This document shows, in pieces, positions 1 through 5,538 of a DNA stretch of 10,912 nt. The DNA lies in the NCBI GenBank assembly GCA_012274165.1, contig JAAPAA010000241.1, positions 1 to 10,912 on the forward strand, given 5' to 3'. The first letter of the stretch is position 1. Every line of letters begins with the position of its first letter. The notes beneath the pieces are model-generated. The model ran no database searches and was not told the DNA's origin. It worked only from the letters and a program-made list of their open reading frames with translations. The DNA comes from Thiobacillaceae bacterium. Lineage in GTDB: Bacteria > Pseudomonadota > Gammaproteobacteria > Burkholderiales > Thiobacillaceae. The translations under genes were made by a program, and so were the position numbers.

Positions 1-1
1 A

Positions 2-235
2 CCCTACGTCCCACCGCCGCCGCCACAAGCACCGGCTTTGCCCTTCAGTTATATGGGGCGCTGGCAGGAAGACAGTACCACCACGTATTACCTGACCCGT
101 GGCACGGTGCCCATCAGCGCGCGCGTGGGTCAGGTGCTCGACGGCACCTGGCGACTTGAGCCGGTTGCAGGGCCGAATTTGAATTTCACCTATTTACCGC
201 TGAATCAAGTGCGCAGTTTGCGCATGGGAGATTAA
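2..235 (+). CDS. C-terminal part of a proline-rich T2SS-like inner-membrane/periplasmic component (5' truncated)
   Basis: The reading frame is open from the window edge and ends at TAA 233-235, leaving 77 visible codons. It starts with a proline-rich linker (VPPPPPQAP), followed by a compact predicted beta-rich domain containing LPFSYMGRW, a central RVGQVLDGTWRL stretch and a final NLNFTYLPL. This resembles, from memory, the small periplasmic domain of proline-rich membrane proteins encoded just before the secretin in betaproteobacterial type II secretion-like clusters (a GspC/PilP-like position). In such proteins the proline linker spans the periplasm and the terminal domain may contact the secretin. 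The TAA is one base before the secretin start, so the two are almost certainly co-transcribed. A TTG at position 38 could be read as a start, but the proline-rich frame upstream argues it is internal. The exact family is uncertain. Confidence 0.72.
   Translation, partial: PYVPPPPPQAPALPFSYMGRWQEDSTTTYYLTRGTVPISARVGQVLDGTWRLEPVAGPNLNFTYLPLNQVRSLRMGD
226..230 (+). promoter_or_regulatory. Ribosome binding site for the secretin TTG start
   Basis: GGGAG lies six bases upstream of the TTG at 237, inside the last codons of the preceding gene. It is the main reason for accepting a TTG start. The start is also supported because it gives an immediate lipoprotein signal peptide. Confidence 0.6.
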
Positions 236-236
236 A

Positions 237-2144
237 TTGCAGCACGCCAAAATCATTATTCTGCTTGCCGCATTGCTCGGCGCCGCCGGCCTGACCGGAT
301 GCGCCAGCCCGGGTCTAAGCGAAGGACGCGAACTGATTGGTAGCGGCGCGACCGAAGCCGGGCTTGCCCGCCTGCAAGCCGGAATGAAAGAAGAGCCCAA
401 CAACCTGGAGTTGAAATCGTATTACTACTCCCAGCGCGAAAAGCTGGCCAGCCAATGGCTGCTTCAGGCACAGCAGGAAATCGAGCAGGCGAATTTTGTC
501 GCGGCCGGGGCGACGCTGCAGAAAGTGCTCACCATCCATCCGGAAAACCCGCGCGCGAAAACGCTGCTGGCGAATATGGAAAGCGAGGTTACCAATCATC
601 GTTTGCTGGAAGAGGCCCAGACTGCACTGAACCAAAATAATCTCGCGCTGGCAGCGGACAAGGCACGGCAGGTACTGGCGCAATCGCCCAACTACGCGGG
701 CGCCATTGATATGCAGCGCAAGGTTCAGGTGGCACGCGCGCAGGACGAAATCGCGCCCCGCGAACTCAATGCATCCTCACGCAAAATGGTGACGCTGGAA
801 TTCCGTGATTCGCCGCTGCGTAATGTGTTCGACATGATTTCGCGCCAGTCCAGCATCAACTTCGTGTTCGACAAGGACGTGCGACTCGATACCAAAGCCA
901 CCCTGTTTGCGCGCAATACCACGATCGCCGATGCGATCAGCATGCTGCTCACCACCGGCCAGCTTGCCAGGAAAGTGATGAGCCCCACTACGCTGCTGAT
1001 TTACCCCGACACGCCGCAAAAACAGAAGCAATACCAGGAGTTGATGGTCAAGAGCTTTTATCTGGGGAATGCCGATGCGAAAAGCGTCATGGCGATGTTG
1101 CGCGTCCTGATCAAGTCCAAGGACATGTATGTGGACGAACGCCTCAACCAGCTGGTCATCCGCGACACCCCCGACGCCATTCATCTGGCGGAAAAAATCA
1201 TCGCGGTGCAGGACCTGGCCGAGCCGGAAGTGATGCTGCATGTGGAGGTGCTTGAGGTCAAACGCTCGCACCTGCTCGATCTGGGCGTGCAGTACCCCAA
1301 TCAGTTTTCGCTGCTCAACCCGAACCCGCTGACCTCGCCGCTGACGCTGGAAAACCTGAAACACATTTCCGCCAAGGACATTGGCATCAGCCCTACACCG
1401 GCGGTAAACGTGCAACAGGATGACAGTGACGTCAACATCCTGGCCAACCCGCGCATCCGGGTGAAAAACCGCGAAAAAGCCAAAATTCTCATCGGCGACA
1501 AACTGCCGGTCATCACCACCACCTCCACCGCCAACGTCGGTGTCAGCGAATCGGTCTCCTATCTCGATGTCGGCCTGAAGCTTGAAGTCGAGCCCAGCGT
1601 GCTGATGCGTGACGATGTGCAAATCAAAGTCAATCTGGAAGTCTCCAACATCGTGAAGGAAGTCCGTAGCGCCGGTGGCTCCCTCACCTACCAGATCGGC
1701 ACCCGCAACGCCACTACGGTATTGCGTCTGAAAGATGGCGAAACCCAGGTGCTGGCCGGCCTGATTTCGGAAGAACAGCGCGGCTCGTCGAGCGGCATTC
1801 CCGGTCTCGCCAGTCTGCCGATTTTGGGACACCTGTTCTCCAGCAAGAGCGATGAAAACACCAAGACCGAGATCGTGCTGCTGATCACGCCCCACATCTT
1901 GCGCAACGCACAAGCCCCGCAGCCAGCCATCAGCGAGTTCAGGGGCGTAACCGAAAATGCGATCGGCGGCGGTACGGATGCGCCGTCCTCGATGATGGCG
2001 GAACGGAACTTTCCCCCGATTCAGGTCGCCCCACCCGAGGCACCCATCGAGCCACCGGCCAATCCGGAGATCGAGCCCATTCCGATGATCCTGCCTTCGC
2101 CGCCCCTGCCTTCGCTGCCGCAGCCGGACCAGTCAGGAAACTGA
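237..2144 (+). CDS. gspD: GspD-like outer-membrane secretin, lipoprotein with N-terminal helical/TPR region
   Basis: This 635-residue protein should form the outer-membrane channel of a type II secretion or pilus-like machine. Residues 1-21 are a lipoprotein signal peptide ending in the lipobox LTGC, so Cys22 would be acylated. Residues about 35-170 are helical, with TPR-like repeats. Residues about 184-257 form a secretin N0/STN-type domain (VTLEFRDSPLRNVFDMI) and 268-326 an N1-type domain (FYLGNADAKSVMAML). The secretin beta-domain covers about 330-555, with ILANPRIRVKN at 401-411, the conserved GIPGLASLPILGHLF at 520-534 and LLITPHIL at 548-555. The tail, 556-635, is rich in proline. The TTG start is set by a GGGAG site and the signal peptide. 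It follows its upstream neighbour by one base and precedes a pseudopilin by one base. The lipidation and TPR region differ from classical GspD and recall MshL/PilQ-like or betaproteobacterial secretion-cluster secretins, so the gspD symbol is by family only. Confidence 0.9.
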   Translation: MQHAKIIILLAALLGAAGLTGCASPGLSEGRELIGSGATEAGLARLQAGMKEEPNNLELKSYYYSQREKLASQWLLQAQQEIEQANFVAAGATLQKVLTIHPENPRAKTLLANMESEVTNHRLLEEAQTALNQNNLALAADKARQVLAQSPNYAGAIDMQRKVQVARAQDEIAPRELNASSRKMVTLEFRDSPLRNVFDMISRQSSINFVFDKDVRLDTKATLFARNTTIADAISMLLTTGQLARKVMSPTTLLIYPDTPQKQKQYQELMVKSFYLGNADAKSVMAMLRVLIKSKDMYVDERLNQLVIRDTPDAIHLAEKIIAVQDLAEPEVMLHVEVLEVKRSHLLDLGVQYPNQFSLLNPNPLTSPLTLENLKHISAKDIGISPTPAVNVQQDDSDVNILANPRIRVKNREKAKILIGDKLPVITTTSTANVGVSESVSYLDVGLKLEVEPSVLMRDDVQIKVNLEVSNIVKEVRSAGGSLTYQIGTRNATTVLRLKDGETQVLAGLISEEQRGSSSGIPGLASLPILGHLFSSKSDENTKTEIVLLITPHILRNAQAPQPAISEFRGVTENAIGGGTDAPSSMMAERNFPPIQVAPPEAPIEPPANPEIEPIPMILPSPPLPSLPQPDQSGN

Positions 2145-2145
2145 T

Positions 2146-2628
2146 ATGTCTCCACGGCGCGGCGGCGGGTTCAGCCTGATCGAGTTAATGGTCACCATGG
2201 CCATCCTCGCCCTGCTTGCCAGTGTGGCCGTTCCGTTCGCTCAACTGGTGCAGCAGCGGCACAAGGAAACCGAACTGCGCGAGGCGTTGCGGCAAATTCG
2301 CAGCGCGCTGGACGAGTACAAACTGAGTGTCAAGGAAGGCCGCATCCAGAAAGTAGAAGGGGGCAGCGGCTATCCCCCCAATCTGGACAGCTTGTGGAAA
2401 GGGGTGACCGATCAAACCCAGATCTCTGCTGGAAAAAAGCTTTATTTCCTGCGCCGCCTGCCGCGTGATCCGTTTTACCCGGACACGGCGGCTCCCCCCG
2501 CCGAAACCTGGGGGGTGCGCAGCTATGCGAGCCCGGCTGATGCTCCAGTCGCTGGCGACGACGTTTTCGACGTCTATTCGCTATCGTCCGGCATCGGACT
2601 CGATGGCGTGCCCTATCGGGAATGGTGA
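2146..2628 (+). CDS. GspG-type pseudopilin 1
   Basis: This 160-residue protein has a class III signal peptide: a short basic leader (MSPRRGGG) cut before Phe9 by a prepilin peptidase, then FSLIE with the conserved Glu at mature position 5. A hydrophobic helix spans about residues 9-31. The C-terminal part contains LRRLPRDPFYPD and ends in FDVYSLSSGIGLDGVPYREW (141-160), which matches in style the calcium-loop end of GspG major pseudopilins (FDIYSLGADG). It would assemble into the periplasmic pseudopilus that works with the secretin. The ATG lies one base after the secretin stop and has AGGA at 2135-2138 as ribosome site. It differs from the next gene enough to be an old duplicate. Which of the two is the major subunit cannot be told. 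Confidence 0.88.
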   Translation: MSPRRGGGFSLIELMVTMAILALLASVAVPFAQLVQQRHKETELREALRQIRSALDEYKLSVKEGRIQKVEGGSGYPPNLDSLWKGVTDQTQISAGKKLYFLRRLPRDPFYPDTAAPPAETWGVRSYASPADAPVAGDDVFDVYSLSSGIGLDGVPYREW

Positions 2629-2632
2629 GCAC

Positions 2633-3043
2633 ATGTTGAAACGGGGCAAGTTGAATTGGAACAAGCGGGGATTCACCCTGGTCGAACTGATGGTGGTCAT
2701 GGCCATCATCGCGCTGCTTCTGGCGCTGGCGCTGCCGCGTTATTTCAATCATCTGGCCAGTTCGCGCGAAACCATCCTCAAGCAGGACCTTGCCGTAATG
2801 CGCGACGCCATCGACAAATACCACGGCGACCGTGGCCGCTACCCGAACAGCCTCGATGAACTGGTGAGCGCACATTATCTGCGCGCGCTGCCGGTCGATC
2901 CGATTACCGAACGCAGCGACACCTGGCAAGCGGTTGCGCCGTCCGCCAATGAGGCTGGCGAGAGTGAAACCGGCGAGCTCTATGACATCAAGAGCGGTGC
3001 GCCAGGCACCGCGCGTGATGGCAGCCCCTATGCAAATTGGTAA
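2633..3043 (+). CDS. GspG-type pseudopilin 2
   Basis: The ATG at 2633 gives a 136-residue pseudopilin. The frame is open further upstream to 2465, but that part overlaps the previous gene, and only the 2633 start gives a normal short leader. The leader has 13 residues ending in Gly13, followed by FTLVE with Glu at mature position 5 and a hydrophobic helix at about 14-37. The body contains RDAIDKYHGDRGRYPNSLDEL and LRALPVDP, typical of GspG pseudopilins, and the end LYDIKSGAPGTARDGSPYANW parallels that of pseudopilin 1. It starts four bases after that gene's stop and has only a weak ribosome site (GGTGAG close to the ATG), suggesting translational coupling. At 136 residues it is near the usual GspG length and may be the major subunit. 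Confidence 0.87.
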   Translation: MLKRGKLNWNKRGFTLVELMVVMAIIALLLALALPRYFNHLASSRETILKQDLAVMRDAIDKYHGDRGRYPNSLDELVSAHYLRALPVDPITERSDTWQAVAPSANEAGESETGELYDIKSGAPGTARDGSPYANW

Positions 3044-3566
3044 ATCCGCTCAAGCCGGATTCACCTATCTTTTCGTCCTGATGTTGATCGCGTTGATTGG
3101 CATGGGGCTGGTCGCGGCGGGCACACTCTGGAGCACAGATGTCAAGCGCGCCCGCGAGGCCGAGCTTCTGTTTATCGGCGACCAGTACCGCCAAGCCATC
3201 CGCAGCTATTACGAACTGGAGCCTGGTCAGCCACGCCTGCCGCAAAGCATCGATGAACTGCTGGAAGACCATCGCCGCCCAAATGTCGTGCGGCATCTGC
3301 GGCGCGCGTATCGCGATCCGTTCACCGGCGAAGCGTTCGCCCTGATCCGCGTGCCCGATGGCCAAGGCATCACCGGCGTGCACAGCCAGTCAACTGGGCA
3401 CCCGTTTAAAATTGCGGGGTTTTCTTCCGAAAATGCGACGTTCGCCGAGGCTGTCACTTACGCTGACTGGCAGTTCGTATTCGTTCCGTCTGCACTGCCG
3501 ACACCAACCGTAACGGCGCCGGCGCCAAGCAGCCCCCCATCGCAACAAGTGGCACCTGTCCAGTGA
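3030..3566 (+). CDS. Minor pseudopilin-like protein lacking Glu+5
   Basis: This roughly 178-residue protein has a prepilin-type N-terminus: a basic leader, Gly10, then FTYLF and a hydrophobic helix at about 11-33. Mature position 5 is Phe, not Glu, which is characteristic of tip-type minor pseudopilins such as GspK but could also indicate a divergent family. The soluble part has KRAREAELLFIGDQYRQAI (39-57), LPQSIDELLEDH (70-81) and RRAYRDPFTGE (91-101), features shared with pseudopilin-like proteins in betaproteobacterial secretion clusters. The last 25 residues are rich in Pro, Ala, Ser and Thr. It overlaps pseudopilin 2 by 14 bases. An ATG at 3018 is an alternative start; neither has a clear ribosome site, so coupling to the preceding gene is likely. 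It is the last plus-strand gene here, 11 bases from the convergent stop. Confidence 0.82.
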   Translation: MQIGKSAQAGFTYLFVLMLIALIGMGLVAAGTLWSTDVKRAREAELLFIGDQYRQAIRSYYELEPGQPRLPQSIDELLEDHRRPNVVRHLRRAYRDPFTGEAFALIRVPDGQGITGVHSQSTGHPFKIAGFSSENATFAEAVTYADWQFVFVPSALPTPTVTAPAPSSPPSQQVAPVQ

Positions 3567-3577
3567 CCGCACATCTC

Positions 3578-3886
3578 TTAGTGCTCATATCCTTCGCGGT
3601 GCGTCGCATTGATGGTGCGCAGCAGTTCGCGAAAAGGAATGCTGCGTTCATACTTTTTGAATAACTCCATGTAGGGCAGGTCTACGCCCTGCCCTACGCC
3701 TGGATAGCTGCCCGACACCATGGATTCATGCAGGGTGCGCAACATGCCATCGAGCGAGTCGAGATAAGGGGTGTAGGTTGCAGCCTCTTCGTCATCGTGT
3801 TCGAGGCAGGCGCGCAACTCGTCGACTTCGTATACCGCCTCGTGAACAAGATCGATCAATTCAGTGAGATTGGATGGCTTTTTCAT
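3578..3886 (-). CDS. Small acidic protein of unknown function, 102 residues
   Basis: I do not recognise a function. The protein starts MKKPSNLTELIDLVHEAVYE, is rich in Glu/Asp with amphipathic helical patterns, has no signal peptide or membrane segment, and has one Cys (LRACLEHDDEE). The ATG at 3886 is preferred because GGA sits about seven bases upstream; an ATG at 3898 would add four residues but has no ribosome site. The second half carries SYPGVGQGVDLP, encoded by a palindromic stretch that may be an insertion. It runs in the same direction as the qmo/hdr operon but lies beyond that operon's terminator, so it is probably expressed separately or by read-through. Codon pattern and the absence of a competing frame of better quality support it as real. 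Similar small proteins near redox genes in sulfur oxidisers seem familiar to me, but this cannot be verified here. Confidence 0.75.
   Translation of the reverse strand: MKKPSNLTELIDLVHEAVYEVDELRACLEHDDEEAATYTPYLDSLDGMLRTLHESMVSGSYPGVGQGVDLPYMELFKKYERSIPFRELLRTINATHREGYEH
3671..3697. repeat. Perfect 9-bp inverted repeat inside the small unknown gene
   Basis: GTAGGGCAG at 3671-3679 is the exact reverse complement of CTGCCCTAC at 3689-3697, with a nine-base loop. On the coding strand the same stretch also has GGCGTAG twice, 12 bases apart. It falls within codons for GVGQGVDLPY. It resembles a REP-like hairpin, but only one copy is visible. It could alternatively act as an RNA hairpin downstream of the plus-strand secretion operon; there is no T-tract. 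Confidence 0.6.
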
Positions 3887-3919
3887 ACGGATTTCCATTT
3901 ATCAAATAAAGCTGGGTTG

Positions 3920-3949
3920 CAAAAACAAAACAGGGGCATACGCCCCTGT
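3920..3949 (-). terminator. Intrinsic terminator of the qmo-hdr operon
   Basis: An 8-bp perfect stem (ACAGGGGC at 3930-3937 with GCCCCTGT at 3942-3949, loop ATAC) is followed on the minus strand by TTTTGTTTTTG. It begins 22 bases after the hdrB stop. On the plus strand the sequence after the stem is not T-rich, so the terminator acts on minus-strand transcripts only. Confidence 0.88.
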
Positions 3950-3971
3950 CTGTTTGCGTGCAGCCGAAAGT

Positions 3972-4883
3972 TTAGCGCTTGACCGGCTTGGCCGCGATTT
4001 CTTCCAGCCTGCGTGCCTTGATGACCTGCCCATTCAACCCCGCGTCTTTTGCGCTGCCACCGTAGGCGACGACCATCAACTGGCTGTAATACATCACCGG
4101 GATATTGAACTTGGTGCCGTATGTCTTGTTGACGTGGCCCTGATAGATCTCGACGTTGGCCTGGCACAGCGGGCAAGGGGTAACGATCATTTCGGCGCCG
4201 TGGTCATACGCCGACTCGACGATGTCCCTGATCTGCGCTTGCGCCTTTTCGGGCTCGGAGAAGGCCAGCGCGCCGCCGCAACAGGTGACTTTCTGTTCGT
4301 ACTCGGGAATCGACTCCGCGCCGACCATTTCGACCATTTTGTCGAGGTACTGCGGGTTTTCGAACGACTCGCCATCGACGCCGAACGGGCGGTTGGTCTG
4401 GCAGCCGACGTAGCCCGCGATCTTGACGCCTTCGAGCGGACGCACGACGTGCTTTTTCATCTCGTCGAAGCCAAGGTCTTCGATCAGCACTTCGACCATG
4501 TGACGGATGTTGGGCATCTCGGTGATGGTGAGCCCGGCTTCTTTGAGCGCTTCGCGCGTGTCGGCCATCAGCGTGTCGGAATGACTGAGACGCTCACGGG
4601 TCTCGCGCGCGCCGAGCCAGCAGGCAGCACAGGTGGCGACGATTTCCTGCCCCGGCATGTGCTTCTCGGACAAGGCGAAATTGCGCGCATTCATCACATG
4701 GCGCGGCAGTTCGCCCGCTTCGGCATAGCCAATCGATGCGCCGCAGCAGTTCCAGTCGGGAATTTCGGTGAGCTTGACGTCAAGCGTCTTGCACATCGAC
4801 TCGACCGAGGTCAGGTAGTTGGAAGCGGAAGCGCCTTTTTGCGACGAACAACCAGGGTAAAACGCATATTCATGTTTGGCCAT
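3972..4883 (-). CDS. hdrB: HdrB-like heterodisulfide reductase subunit (two CCG domains)
   Basis: This 303-residue protein carries two intact cysteine-rich CCG motifs that in HdrB hold non-cubane [4Fe-4S] clusters. The first is C12, C46-C47, C85 and C88; the second is C161, C201-C202, C237 and C240. There is no membrane segment or signal peptide. In methanogens HdrB reduces the CoM-S-S-CoB heterodisulfide; in qmo operons HdrBC is thought to replace QmoC and connect QmoAB to an unidentified thiol/disulfide or the quinone pool. The start at 4883 is chosen over an upstream ATG at 4937 because GAGGAG at 4890-4895 lies six bases before it, and because the longer version would run into hdrC. That ribosome site overlaps the hdrC stop, so the two are coupled. 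The gene contains no in-frame TTA, CTA or TCA sense codon. It is last in the operon. Confidence 0.93.
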   Translation of the reverse strand: MAKHEYAFYPGCSSQKGASASNYLTSVESMCKTLDVKLTEIPDWNCCGASIGYAEAGELPRHVMNARNFALSEKHMPGQEIVATCAACWLGARETRERLSHSDTLMADTREALKEAGLTITEMPNIRHMVEVLIEDLGFDEMKKHVVRPLEGVKIAGYVGCQTNRPFGVDGESFENPQYLDKMVEMVGAESIPEYEQKVTCCGGALAFSEPEKAQAQIRDIVESAYDHGAEMIVTPCPLCQANVEIYQGHVNKTYGTKFNIPVMYYSQLMVVAYGGSAKDAGLNGQVIKARRLEEIAAKPVKR

Positions 4884-4889
4884 TGTTAT

Positions 4890-4895
4890 CTCCTC
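4890..4895 (-). promoter_or_regulatory. Ribosome binding site deciding the hdrB start
   Basis: GAGGAG on the minus strand, six bases before the ATG at 4883 and overlapping the hdrC TGA (4894-4896). It rules in the 303-residue form of HdrB over the 321-residue one. Confidence 0.75.
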
Positions 4896-5526
4896 AGCCT
4901 GCCATCTTGGCGGCTTTACGCCCGCGTTCGAGTTCATAGGCTTTTTTCAGCATCGCCTGGATGCCTTTTTGATCTTTGCACTTGTGGCCGCCGAACAGTT
5001 CGAACGGATTGAGCCGCTTGGCCAGCACCAGGCCGATCGCGACATTCTTCATTTTCATGCCTTCCTTGATGCCCGCGGCCAAGCCATCCTTGAAGTACAG
5101 CCCCATCGACAATTTGAGTTCGTTGACGCGGCCGGTATGGGTGCAGTTTTTCCAGAACAGGCCGCTGAAGAAACGCGTGGGCTGCATCTTCGGCGCCAGG
5201 CCGATGCGGTGCGCGTATTCGGCGATGCCGTGCATGATGTGGGTGATCGGCAGCTTGCGCGGGCAGCGCACGATGCAGTTGTAGCACGAGGTGCAGTTCC
5301 ACATCGAGCTCGAGGTCAGCACTTCTTCACGCTTGCCGGCGCGGATCATCATGAAGAGTTCCTGTGGCGGATGCTCCCACGCGCTCTGGAAATTGGTCGG
5401 GCAGGAACCGGAGCAGACGCCGCATTGCATGCACATCTTGACCCAGTCGCCCATCTCGACCTGTTCTTCGATTTCCTTGAGGAAATTGTTGCGGTATTTC
5501 TCCGCCAATGCCGTATTTGCGCTCAT
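4894..5526 (-). CDS. hdrC: HdrC-like iron-sulfur subunit
   Basis: This 210-residue soluble protein has two ferredoxin-type cluster motifs, C32-x2-C35-x2-C38-x3-C42-P and C78-x2-C81-x2-C84-x3-C88-P, the pattern of HdrC and of the N-terminal half of QmoC. Each should bind a [4Fe-4S] cluster that wires HdrB to the QmoAB flavoproteins. The C-terminal part (about 130-210) has no hydrophobic transmembrane helices, so the cytochrome b-like membrane half of QmoC is missing; it contains the basic stretch LAKRLNPFELFGGHK. The ATG is at 5526, with AGGAG at 5536-5540 overlapping the qmoB stop. It lies between qmoB and hdrB in the operon. No in-frame TTA, CTA or TCA sense codons are used. Confidence 0.93.
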   Translation of the reverse strand: MSANTALAEKYRNNFLKEIEEQVEMGDWVKMCMQCGVCSGSCPTNFQSAWEHPPQELFMMIRAGKREEVLTSSSMWNCTSCYNCIVRCPRKLPITHIMHGIAEYAHRIGLAPKMQPTRFFSGLFWKNCTHTGRVNELKLSMGLYFKDGLAAGIKEGMKMKNVAIGLVLAKRLNPFELFGGHKCKDQKGIQAMLKKAYELERGRKAAKMAG

Positions 5527-5538
5527 TTCATCTTGCTC

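Noticed and set aside
777..1913. A 378-codon minus-strand open frame inside the secretin gene
   Set aside because: Same register effect; the secretin frame has signal peptide and domain signatures, while this one reads as His/Gln/Val-rich without motifs.
2465..2632. Upstream extension of pseudopilin 2
   Set aside because: It would overlap pseudopilin 1 and put 56 extra residues before the prepilin leader, which is normally short.
4884..4937. Eighteen-residue N-terminal extension of HdrB
   Set aside because: It overlaps hdrC and includes the strong GAGGAG site that serves the downstream ATG.
3864..5012. A 382-codon plus-strand open frame opposite hdrB
   Set aside because: Codon-aligned antisense of hdrB, which carries two full CCG motifs; it also runs through the hdr terminator.
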